Shown: positions 52,253 through 60,467 of the stretch, in pieces
Numbering within the stretch: the stretch's first letter is position 1
Layout of the letters: each line of letters starts with the position of its first letter
From: CBDCYN01 sp965224205
GTDB lineage: Bacteria; Planctomycetota; Phycisphaerae; Phycisphaerales; Phycisphaeraceae
Direction of reading: 5' to 3'
Length of the DNA stretch: 64,000 nucleotides
Assembly (NCBI GenBank): GCA_965224205.1
Contig: CBDCYN010000038.1
Location: 1 to 64,000 of the forward strand
Notes under the pieces: model-generated
Told to the model about the DNA's origin: nothing
Seen by the model: only the letters and a program-made list of their open reading frames with translations
Database searches by the model: none
Position numbers and translations under genes: made by a program

Positions 52253-52451
52253 ATAACGAACATCGTAGATTCGGAACCCCGACGCGAGTAGTGAGGAATA
52301 GAGGGTCGTTCAAGGTCAACACCTCGAGCTGCCGGCCCGTAACGGGTATTGGGCTACATCCATCTCTATTCCGTACCGCTTCTTGACGGGATGACCTGTA
52401 GGATGCTCTCCTGTGTTTCGATGGTATCGACGCGGATGAATGGAGACGGAC

Positions 52452-53087
52452 ATGAACATGAAACGGATGGCTCACAATTTTCTGTTGACCCTGGGGGTGT
52501 GGATCACCACCTCTTCTGCCGTCCCGGCTATGGCGGTGGAACTGCGGCCCGGACACCCAGCCCCCGCGTTCGAGTTATATGACACCCAAGGCAACCTGCA
52601 CCGGCTCTCGGATTACGTTGGCAAGGTCCTGGTGCTGCATTTCCAAAGCTGTCGTTGCCCCTGGGACCAAGCGTACCAACCGATTCTCAATGAGATGGTG
52701 AAGCACCTGGCTTCTTCACCATCCCAAGGCACGAACCCGACCCAGATTGCATTCTTAGCGATCAACTCCAACCGCACAGAGCTCCCGGACCAAATTAAAG
52801 CTTATCACGCCAGCGGCGCGGTGGCCTACCCGATCGTCAAGGACCCGGCTAACCGCATCGCCAACGAATATGGCGCCATGACGACCCCGCACATCTTCGT
52901 GGTCAACAAGGATCCGAAGCAGACGCTCGCCTACGTCGGCGGCATCGAGAAGGCACCGCTATCCCCGCAGGCGTGTGGATCCAGCCAGGAGCAGTACCTT
53001 TTGCCGGTCCTTAAGGCTCTTCGGGACGGGGCAGCGGTACCCTATTCACATACCCAGAGTGTGGGCTGCTCGATCAAGCGTGAATAG
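52452..53087 (+). CDS. Secreted redoxin (AhpC/TSA-like)
   Basis: 211 residues from ATG 52452 (GGAG six bases upstream). Signal peptide (FLLTLGVWITTSSAVPAMAVE), then a thioredoxin-like domain: LRPGHPAPAFELYDTQGNLHRLSDYVGKVLVLHFQSCRCPWDQAYQPIL, INSNRTELPDQIKAYH, YGAMTTPHIFVVNK with the cis-Pro (TTP). The active site reads SCRCPW: two Cys separated by one residue, in place of the CxxC of thioredoxins; the peroxiredoxin-like Cys may be the second. A late conserved Cys (SVGCSIKRE) ends the protein. Role: probably periplasmic thiol chemistry. Similar proteins are common in planctomycetes. Confidence 0.85.
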   Translation: MNMKRMAHNFLLTLGVWITTSSAVPAMAVELRPGHPAPAFELYDTQGNLHRLSDYVGKVLVLHFQSCRCPWDQAYQPILNEMVKHLASSPSQGTNPTQIAFLAINSNRTELPDQIKAYHASGAVAYPIVKDPANRIANEYGAMTTPHIFVVNKDPKQTLAYVGGIEKAPLSPQACGSSQEQYLLPVLKALRDGAAVPYSHTQSVGCSIKRE

Positions 53088-53190
53088 CGGTGTCAGAAGG
53101 CAGGCTCCCTTTTCTCCATCCTTTTCAACACGCGGGGCTCGCGTGGTTGCGTCGGCGTGTCAACAGATCGGTGCGGGGTGTCGGGGACGC

Positions 53191-53255
53191 TAGAGCGTTT
53201 CCCGAAATGGTGTATGACGCCCCCAGCGAGCCGTGACCGTAAGGGAGCGGGTTCT
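53191..53255. repeat. REP half-element
   Basis: TAGAGCGTTTCCCGAAATGG, then TGTATGACGCCC and AGCGAGCCGTGACCGTAAGG match the reverse strand of 54474-54538. Only one arm is present. The surrounding gap 53088-53710 has no supported gene. Confidence 0.7.
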
Positions 53256-53710
53256 TCCGTATAACCAGACCACCTTTCTGTCGCATATGAAATCGGGGGA
53301 CGCTCTACGAGTGGTGATCGATACGCGTGGCATCAAGGACCGCGTCACGGACGCCTCAAGGCCGAGGATCGATCCCCCGTCGCGCCGCAGGACGGGCATG
53401 ATCCGCTGCCCGTGAGATACCCGGATGCCGGGTGCCGATTCCGGATGCCGTGTATGCGGCACGATCATTCCCGCGGTCAGTCGTATCACCGACGCGGTGT
53501 TTGAATGCGCGGTGGGCATCGCGCGATCCTGGTTAGTGCGTCGCGAGGGGTCCTAACACTTGTGACGCTCGTTCCGCGTTGGTGGGCGGGGGAAACCGGC
53601 GACTCGGCTTGCCTCGTGTCTGTCCATATCGTTTGATTAATTTTGTCAACACGCCATCGTGTGATTGTTGAAGCCAGGTGCGTGTCACCCTCATATAAGG
53701 AGTTACAGAC

Positions 53711-53992
53711 ATGGAATGGACCAAAGCGACAGGAGCCCTGTTTCTCACGGTCATGATGACTTGGGTCCTAAGCCCCGGCGCGGGCGCGGAACCCGTCGTG
53801 TGCGAAGACGGAGCATCGTGCGGCGCGGTCTCGTTGAGCGAACCCGCTGCTGACGCCGACGTATCTCAAGACGACGATGCGACCTCGGCCCAGGAGTCCG
53901 GTAACGACGCCGGCGACCACGGTGAGTCCACCGCCGACGCGGGCGACGACCAGCCAGGCGATGAAGCCACCGCTGACGCGACGGAAGAATAA
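53711..53992 (+). CDS. Small acidic secreted protein
   Basis: 93 residues. AAGGAG lies eight bases before the ATG. A signal peptide (GALFLTVMMTWVLSPGAGAE) precedes a mature part with a CEDGASC pair of Cys and then a low-complexity acidic tail of Asp, Glu, Ala, Thr and Ser. The tail has almost no hydrophobic residues and is likely disordered. A strong terminator follows at 54081, marking a single-gene unit. No family recognised; possibly a cell-surface or cation-binding peptide. Confidence 0.75.
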   Translation: MEWTKATGALFLTVMMTWVLSPGAGAEPVVCEDGASCGAVSLSEPAADADVSQDDDATSAQESGNDAGDHGESTADAGDDQPGDEATADATEE

Positions 53993-54080
53993 CCGCCGTC
54001 CCAGCCCAGAGAACCAAACCGGCCGATCCCACCCGCTGGGAACCGTGGCTTCCGAGCCAAAGACGATAGTGATCCCACGA

Positions 54081-54110
54081 ACCGGGCAGCATGAAGCTGC
54101 CCGGTTTTGT
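54081..54110 (+). terminator. Rho-independent terminator
   Basis: AACCGGGCAGC (54081-54091), loop ATGAA, GCTGCCCGGTT (54097-54107) and TTTT. The 11-bp perfect stem and T-run follow the small secreted protein by 89 bp. Confidence 0.85.
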
Positions 54111-54422
54111 ATTGGCAACCCTCCCGGACCCAATTGACTGGTGCGGGCACACACTGCGACTTGAGCCCACTGGCGTTCAATCAAAGAACCATCCCACCAA
54201 AACGATTGATTCGTCGTTTTGATATGCTCCGCGTATTAAAAGGGCCAAGGCGTTCGCATTTCGATTTTACGCCCGGTTTTATTGATGGTTGAATTGTTGA
54301 TTTAAGTTTGGATGCCACTGGCGGCTTGCCCGCCAGTGCAGTCACCCGGCGAAAACGGCACTGCCAGATAAACTCCCAGGGGCACACGATCACCATACAT
54401 ATGAAGTCAACTATTCAATCAT

Positions 54423-54538
54423 TAGAGCGTTTCCTGATTTCGTGTACGACGTCAAGTGGTCGGGGTATGCCGAGATATCCGCTGCCTCACGGTCGCGGCT
54501 CGCTGGGGGCGTCGTACACCATTTCGGGATACGCTCTA
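54423..54538. repeat. REP/MITE-like palindrome with 29-bp terminal repeats
   Basis: The left end TAGAGCGTTTCCTGATTTCG (then TGTACGACG) is an imperfect inverted copy of the right end. Inside is the REP core (CCTCACGGTCGCGGCTCGCT). No coding content. The rest of 53993-54816 holds the terminator above, another hairpin (CACTGGCGG-CTTG-CCCGCCAGTG at 54315-54337) and no gene. Confidence 0.75.
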
Positions 54539-54816
54539 ATAGAACGGTGCAGCGGGTAAAAACCGATCATCGATGAGGTCTAACTGGCGCCACCCGCGTT
54601 CTTAAGCCATGACGAGGGATTCAGAACTCCACATGAGATCGCCCCGTTAAAGGGCCGCAGCGAGAATCCTTCCGGGCCCAACGATGAACGAGCCGCGTAC
54701 AAGTAGGCAGCTGCCGTTTCATTCGAGATGGATACCCGGCCACACTGCGGACGCACGCTCACGCCACCGCGACCCGTGGAACGAGCATCAAGCTTCATCG
54801 AGTCCCCAACAACTCA

Positions 54817-55452
54817 TTAGCTGCGCTGCCGGCCCTCGATGGCGCACAGCAACACCGCCGCGGCGATGCCCAGGCGGCGGTCAAGTTTGTCCTCGGTATC
54901 GAGCGAGTAGTCCAAAGCCACCTTCCGCACGAACGGGTTGAAGTTCTGGCTAAACTGACAGACCTTTTGCCCACCGATCTCGCCGTGGTACTTCTGGGGG
55001 AAGATCAGCGAGAAGATCTCGTGGAGCCGACGCAGGGTCGCCATCAGGGCGCTGTCTTCCTTGATCAAGCCGATCTCGTTGTCGTCGGCGTCCATGATGA
55101 TCCACTCATCCTTGAACATCGACTTGAGGCCTTTACGCTTGAGGGTGCCGACCTTTTCGTTGGCGAGCGTATCGACCACGTCGTAGGCGGCGCTGATGTC
55201 CATGATCTGCCGCGCCTGGATGGTCAGCACCTCGGTCGTGGCTGACTCGTCGGAGTAGAGGCGGATGTCCTCTTTGAGCTTGAACGCCTTCTGTTTGGAG
55301 AAAAACGCCACGCCCCCCGAGGGGTCGAAGATCGTAAACGCCGCCCCGAACAGCTTGAATAGCTTCATCCGCACGGTGTAGTGATCGTGCTCGAATCGGT
55401 CGTAGGCGTCGTTGATCACGCTCGAAGCGGTCGTGGCGGACAATGTGGTCAT
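54817..55452 (-). CDS. LURP-one/scramblase-like protein
   Basis: 211 residues. The pattern HYTVRMKLFKLFGAAFTIFDPSGGVAFFSKQKAFKLKEDIRLYSDE, ILTIQARQIMDIS-like strand, TLKRKGLKSMFKDEWIIMDADDNEIGLIKED matches the LURP-one-related (Tubby-like/scramblase) fold: repeated beta strands around a hydrophobic helix. GAGGAAGAG precedes the ATG. A final hydrophobic helix (LGIAAAVLLCAI) completes the barrel. Biological role in bacteria unknown; perhaps membrane-associated. Confidence 0.82.
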   Translation of the reverse strand: MTTLSATTASSVINDAYDRFEHDHYTVRMKLFKLFGAAFTIFDPSGGVAFFSKQKAFKLKEDIRLYSDESATTEVLTIQARQIMDISAAYDVVDTLANEKVGTLKRKGLKSMFKDEWIIMDADDNEIGLIKEDSALMATLRRLHEIFSLIFPQKYHGEIGGQKVCQFSQNFNPFVRKVALDYSLDTEDKLDRRLGIAAAVLLCAIEGRQRS

Positions 55453-55598
55453 GACGGGCTCTTCCTCTTGGATGAAAGGGCTTTCGGTAATAAATGATAC
55501 GCAGGATCGTTACCGATCTTGCGTTTCCATCGGCGAAAGATCTTTATCGCTTGGCTTAGGAGCAGCTCAAAAGAGCAAGATGCCGTCCGGATGTGCGG

Positions 55599-56882
55599 TT
55601 AGGTACGGATCTGACCGTTGCCATGGATGACCCATTTGTAGGTCGTCAGGTCGTCGGCACCCATCGGGCCGCGGGCGTGGAGCTTGTCGGTGCTGATCCC
55701 AATCTCGGCGCCCAGACCGTACTGCCCCCCATCACTGAACCGGGTCGAGCAGTTGACGAACACGTTGGCCGAGTCGACCCCTTGCACGAACCGATCCGCC
55801 GCTTCGAGGTCACGGGTGACGATCGCGTCGGTGTGGGCCGAGCCGTACCGGTTGATGTGCGCGATCGCCGAGCCCAGATCGTCAACCACCTTCACCGCGA
55901 CGATCATGTCCAGGTATTCGGTGGACCAGTCTTCCCCGGTGGCGGGCTTGGCGTCTGGGAATGACTGGCGGGCGTGGTCGTCTGCGCGGATCTCCACCCC
56001 GCGTTCTGCTAGTGCTGCACAGACCCGACTCAGCAAACCTCGCTGGGCGGCGGCTTGGTGGAACAAGATCGACTCGGCCGCGTTGCACACCCCGGGCCGC
56101 TGGGTCTTAGCGTTGACACAGATCTCCAGGGCCATCTCGTCATCAGCCGCCTCGTCCACGTACACGTGACAGTTGCCCGCGTAGTGTTTGATCACCGGAA
56201 TGTGGGCCTGCTCGACGACCGCCCGGATCAGCGATTCGCCGCCACGCGGGATCGCCACGTCGATCTTCCCCACGAGTTTCAGTAACGCCCCGACCGCCGC
56301 CCGGTCCGTGGTTTCGATGAGTTGAACACTGTCCGGCTCGACCCCGGCGTCTTTTAACCCGCCCCGTACGCACGCGGCGATCGCGGCGTTGGAGTGCACC
56401 GCCTCCTTACCCCCGCGGAGGATCACCGCGTTACCGCTCTTGACGCACAATGCGGCCGCGTCACTGGTGACGTTGGGCCGGCTTTCAAAAATGATCAGCA
56501 CCACCCCGATCGGGGTACGGACCTTCTGTAAACGCAACCCGTTCGGTCGCACGTATCCCTCGATCACACGCCCCACCGGGTCGGGCTGATCGGCGATCTG
56601 CTTAACCGAGTCCGCCATCGCAGTGATCCGCTTGTCGTCGAGCTTGAGCCGGTCGAGCATGGCTTGAGATAGCCCCGTCTCTCGGCCGGCGGTGAGATCC
56701 TTCTCATTGGCTTGCTGGATCGCGGCCACATCGTCTAACAACCGCGCAGCGACCCGACGAAGAGCCGTTGCCCGCTGAGCCCCGGAGACAGCCGCTAGCG
56801 TGTGCCCGGCTGCCTTGGCACGATCAGCCAAGGATCTGCAATAGCTTTTAACGTCCGGTTCAGGCTGTACGGGCACACTCAT
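55599..56882 (-). CDS. proA: Glutamate-5-semialdehyde dehydrogenase
   Basis: 427 residues from ATG 56882 with AAGGA upstream (an upstream TTG at 56888 is less likely). The enzyme reduces gamma-glutamyl phosphate with NADPH in proline synthesis. Seen: TPIGVVLIIFESRPNVTSDAAALCVKSGNAVILRGGKEA, the catalytic Cys in NAKTQRPGVCNAAESIL, and STRFSDGGQYGLGAEIGIST...RGPMG. No proB is adjacent. Confidence 0.96.
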   Translation of the reverse strand: MSVPVQPEPDVKSYCRSLADRAKAAGHTLAAVSGAQRATALRRVAARLLDDVAAIQQANEKDLTAGRETGLSQAMLDRLKLDDKRITAMADSVKQIADQPDPVGRVIEGYVRPNGLRLQKVRTPIGVVLIIFESRPNVTSDAAALCVKSGNAVILRGGKEAVHSNAAIAACVRGGLKDAGVEPDSVQLIETTDRAAVGALLKLVGKIDVAIPRGGESLIRAVVEQAHIPVIKHYAGNCHVYVDEAADDEMALEICVNAKTQRPGVCNAAESILFHQAAAQRGLLSRVCAALAERGVEIRADDHARQSFPDAKPATGEDWSTEYLDMIVAVKVVDDLGSAIAHINRYGSAHTDAIVTRDLEAADRFVQGVDSANVFVNCSTRFSDGGQYGLGAEIGISTDKLHARGPMGADDLTTYKWVIHGNGQIRT

Positions 56883-57102
56883 TTCCAAGTCCTTGATGCA
56901 GTTCGATCGCAGGGCGACGACGCCTTAGTCAAACGTAACAGAAGGCGGATCTAACCTCCAAATCAAAACTTCTGGATTGCAAGCCCAGTGATGCCAAGAG
57001 TGAGAACTAAATGGCCAAAACTGGCATCAATCTATTATTTATATATATCGATTATCCCCTCGTACGTCATTCTAGTTGTTTAGTGCTTTGTGACGTTTGA
57101 AC

Positions 57103-57220
57103 TTTCGGGTCAACGGATCGGCGAGCCGCGCGTCAGCAAGCGGGTTCCTGATCGAACACCGGTCATGGCTTAAGAACCCGATGCCTCGCGGTCACGGCTG
57201 CCTAGAGGGCCAACCCGAAA
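57103..57220. repeat. Diverged REP palindrome next to IS630
   Basis: TTTCGGGT at 57103-57110 pairs with ACCCGAAA at 57213-57220; the inside carries GGCGAGCCGCGCGTCAGCAA and its partner. It belongs to the same broad REP type as 27696-27780. The gap 56883-57239 has no gene. Confidence 0.6.
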
Positions 57221-57239
57221 ATTATACGCTTCCAGAATA

Positions 57240-58376
57240 ATTCTGAGTCGATTTAGTAAGATGCGGCAGATGGCCTGACTAGGGACGGTCGGGCTTGAGT
57301 GATCGAGCGATGATGGCATGGAGGCCGACGATGAAGATCTCTTTACGACACCCCGAAGACCTTGATGAACTCAAGCGGCGGATCGGCCGTGAACGCAACG
57401 CCAAGCAGCGTGATCGATATCGGGCGGTGAGGTGGGCGTTGGAAGGTAAGAGTTCTTACTGGATCGCCGACACGCTCGATCGCGGCCGGGCTTCCGTGCA
57501 GCGTTGGGCCTACGCGTACCGCGACGGCGGGATCGACGCGCTCGTCATCAGGCCCCAGCCAGGCCGCCCCACCAAGCTAGGTCGAGATCAAGAAGACGCG
57601 TTCATACAACGACTCGACACCGGGCCCACCGACGCCGACCAGGGCGTGTGCACCTTGCGAGGCAAAGATGTCGTGCGGATCCTCGATCAAGAATTCGGCG
57701 TGCCCTACAGTCTCCAAGGCGCCTACGACCTGCTGCACCGGTTGGGGTATTCATGCCTGACGCCGCGGCCGAAGCATCGCAAGAACGATCCCGAAGCGAT
57801 GGCGACGTGGCGGCAAGACACCCCCCTTTGATCCAAGAGATTCAAGACGAACATCCCGATCAGCGGGTCGAGGTGTGGTTCCAGGACGAAGCCCGTTTCG
57901 GCCAGCAAGGCACGCTCACGAAAGTCTGGGCCCCCAAGGGATCGCGTCCCACCGCCGTGAAGCAGACCGAGTATGAATGGGTCTACCTGTTCGCGGCGGT
58001 CAATCCGGGCACCGGTCGATCCTCGGCTCTGTTGGCCCCGACGGTGAACACCGACTACATGAACGAACACCTGCGGTTCATCTCCCAGGAAGCCGGCCCC
58101 GGTAAGCACGTGGTGTTGGTGTTGGATCAAGCCGGGTGGCACATGGCCAAAGCGTTGGTGGTACCCGACAACATCACGCTATTGCACCTGCCGCCGTACT
58201 CACCTGAGCTCAATCCCATCGAACGGGTGTGGGCCTATCTCAAGAGCCACTATCTATCCAACCGCGTGTTCCATGACTACGACGACCTGTTCGATGCATG
58301 TCGACAAGCGTGGAATAGATTCACCCAGGACGACCTATGCTCCATCTGCCACACATCATGGATAACGACTCAAAAT
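57240..58376 (+). mobile_element. Intact IS630-family insertion sequence
   Basis: Ends ATTCTGAGTCGATT (left) and, on the other strand, ATTTTGAGTCGTTA (right) are short imperfect terminal inverted repeats. TA stands at both sides (57238-57239 and 58377-58378), the target duplication of IS630/Tc1-type transposition. Length 1137 bp. It sits within 20 bp of a REP palindrome. Confidence 0.85.
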
Positions 58377-58379
58377 TAA
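57331..58379 (+). CDS. IS630 transposase made by -1 frameshift
   Basis: The first frame 57331-57831 (MKISLRHP to WRQDTPL) carries the DNA-binding part; the second frame continues RHPPLIQEIQDE to the stop at 58379 overlapping the right TA. All three catalytic acids are present: FQDEARFGQQG, LVLDQAGWH and NPIERVWAYLK. The C CCC CTT run at about 57822-57828 is the likely slip site. GGAGG precedes the start region (ATGGAGGCCGACG). Close relative of the truncated copy at 14102. Confidence 0.9.
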
Positions 58380-58552
58380 GCTGGATACGTATTAGTCGTG
58401 ACCGAGCCCCAGCCATGGCCGCCGCCGTGACCGATCACGTCTGGCCCCTAACCGAATGGCTGAGCCTACCCGCGTTCAGCCCCACATACTGAACGGAACA
58501 AGAGGATTTGAGAAATTAAATTTATAAAAGACAACAATTTACATAAAATCGA

Positions 58553-59086
58553 TCATCCCCAGTATTCCTCCCACAGATCGTCATCGGTGTCATCTTCTTC
58601 ATCGATCTCGACCCCGAACTCTCGCAACCACCAACGGATCTCCTGTTTGGCCATAACCCCGTGCTTCTGCTTAGAGAGGACATCCGGGGCGGGATGACGG
58701 CTTGGCGTCGCAGCGCTTTCAAGCCCATGGATAAACCGCTCACATGACAGGATGCGACAGCGGCGACGCCGGGCGGCTTTCTGGATCTCGCGGTCATTGC
58801 TGACCACGGTAAGGCGTCGAGGCGCGGAATCGGTCTCGATGAGCTGGGTGATGATTTCGTCAGCACACCGACTGGCACCAGAAAAAATGAGATGGATGGG
58901 TTCGACGGCTTGCGGCGCGGGGCTGGTCGGCTTGGGGTTGCCGTCACAGACCACGGTCACCTGGCTACGCGACCATGGGCTGTTGGCGAGGATAGAACAC
59001 AGCCGGGCCTCATCAAGGCCGGCCAGGCAGGGCGGCATCGAGGCACATAAAACATTATAACAGTCTATTAATAAGGGCATTGCCAT
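58553..59086 (-). CDS. NYN-domain (YacP-like) RNase
   Basis: 177 residues. PLLIDCYNVLCA at the N-terminus holds the first catalytic Asp of the PIN-like NYN fold; QVTVVCDGN, then CADEIITQLIETDS and LTVVSNDREIQKAARRRRCRIL provide the remaining acids in family order. A linker and an acidic C-terminus (EIDEEDDTDDDLWEEYWG) follow. Members are predicted RNA nucleases, related to B. subtilis YacP/Rae1. It is minus-strand and isolated. Confidence 0.88.
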   Translation of the reverse strand: MAMPLLIDCYNVLCASMPPCLAGLDEARLCSILANSPWSRSQVTVVCDGNPKPTSPAPQAVEPIHLIFSGASRCADEIITQLIETDSAPRRLTVVSNDREIQKAARRRRCRILSCERFIHGLESAATPSRHPAPDVLSKQKHGVMAKQEIRWWLREFGVEIDEEDDTDDDLWEEYWG

Positions 59087-59156
59087 CCAATGGCGTTCGC
59101 CGTTGCCTCAGGAATACGACTGAACGAACCCTCTACCGGGTACGATCTCTATCGGG

Positions 59157-60008
59157 TCAACCCGGGTCCGTCTCGAACAGCAACCGGTGTCGATCCGTGT
59201 TAAAACCGTTAGGTTTCTTCTGGATATAATCCCAGGCTTTTTCCAAGAACCGCCTAGCGCCGCGCGGCCGGTGCATGTCAGTTCCCAGAAGATCCACGCA
59301 CGATCGCCGCCAAAGATGGCGGGCGGTCCGCTGGATGGCCGACCCGTACTGCCCCGCCAGCGAGCCAATGTTCACCTGAAGCATCGCCCCGTGTTGCTGC
59401 CACGTAAGCACTTTACGCAGGTCGTGATCGTCAATCACGAACGGGTACCGCTCGATATGGGCGATGATCGGCTCAATCCCCTGTCGCCGGCATTCGTCGA
59501 GCAATTCCGTTGAGTTTAACGGTTCGACCAGGCCGGAGAATTCGATCAGCAGACACCGGCGCCCCTCGCCGAACGTCAGCAGCTGGTCGCTTCGATCATA
59601 AAGCTTATCCAAGAACTGGTCATCGAGCAGATATTCCGCGCCAAGCTTCAGCTCAAAACCGTCGATCTGTTGGGCCACCTCAGCTCGGAATGACTCGAAC
59701 CGACCCGCCAAGAACGCCTCATTGTTGTCGAATACGTCCCGATAGATATGCGGCGTCAGCACCGCCCCGCGGTAGCCCATCGCCTTAAGCAGGGCGATGC
59801 ACTCCAGAGCGTCTTGCGTATCCTTCGCCCCGTCATCCACTTCGGGTAACAGGTGACAGTGCACGTCGTACCCAATCGCCTGTGGCGATAGCGACGACCT
59901 AGGTTGGGATCTTCCGAACATGTTACGGATTATAAACCGTGCAAACGGCCCACGCCGAGAGCTCAACCTTGAAATGAGGTCACCTGTCCTCTGGGCAGCG
60001 TCAGCCAT
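59157..60008 (-). CDS. CpsB/CapC-type tyrosine phosphatase (PHP family)
   Basis: 283 residues. GYDVHCHLLPEVDDGAKDTQDALECIALLKAMGYRGAVLTPHIY is the metal-binding start of the polymerase-and-histidinol-phosphatase fold; GAEYLLDDQFL, LLIEFSGL, PIIAHIERY and LGTDMHRPRGA supply the remaining ligands. Such enzymes dephosphorylate tyrosine kinases in exopolysaccharide export. The first 30 residues are poorly conserved, and a second Met (MFGRSQ) may be the start. No capsule genes are adjacent in the window. Confidence 0.88.
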   Translation of the reverse strand: MADAAQRTGDLISRLSSRRGPFARFIIRNMFGRSQPRSSLSPQAIGYDVHCHLLPEVDDGAKDTQDALECIALLKAMGYRGAVLTPHIYRDVFDNNEAFLAGRFESFRAEVAQQIDGFELKLGAEYLLDDQFLDKLYDRSDQLLTFGEGRRCLLIEFSGLVEPLNSTELLDECRRQGIEPIIAHIERYPFVIDDHDLRKVLTWQQHGAMLQVNIGSLAGQYGSAIQRTARHLWRRSCVDLLGTDMHRPRGARRFLEKAWDYIQKKPNGFNTDRHRLLFETDPG

Positions 60009-60183
60009 CGGGCGCCGTGGTCACTGGACGGTGTTGTTCGCGATTCCTAGGTAAAGATTCCCAGAAAAATAGAAGTAAGGATGAACAAGGTCTCACCTTT
60101 GGAATCATCAGCTGCGGGCTGGCAGCCCGCGGCAGCTAGGGGTTTCGATGACGAAATACCTTCCTCACTCTTAAAATCCTTAT

Positions 60184-60289
60184 ATACGCATCGCGTATCA
60201 AAGTACCGCGTCGGGCACGCGCAGGACACCGAAAATTTCCCCGCAGCGTACACAAGCGATGCGGCAATTTCATCCAGGATGGGTATATA
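60184..60289. repeat. 106-bp dispersed repeat, copy C
   Basis: Same length and motif order as the copy at 30031-30136: starts ATACGCATCGCGTATC, contains GTACCGCGTCGGGCACGCGC and GATGCGGCAATTTCATCC, ends GGGTATATA. Also in this 459-bp gap is a hairpin CTGCGGGCTGGCAGCCCGCGG near 60113-60134; no gene is seen. Confidence 0.8.
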
Positions 60290-60467
60290 AGACTACCCTC
60301 GCGGATCTGTCATTAAAGCTTTATATCGCCTAATCTATAACGTGACGCCGTTGAAACTTACAAGCTTACAAAATAGGTAACCTCCCGATTGTTCCGGGTT
60401 GTTCACCAATTTTTGCGATACCATACCGTCGATCGCGTATCGACGCCTGCGACAGGACACGGGAATC

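Noticed and set aside
53310..53420. Fourth copy of the 106-bp dispersed repeat
   Set aside because: Only short motifs (GATACGCGTGGCATCAAGGA, CCGCGTCACGG) are shared; I could not align it end to end.
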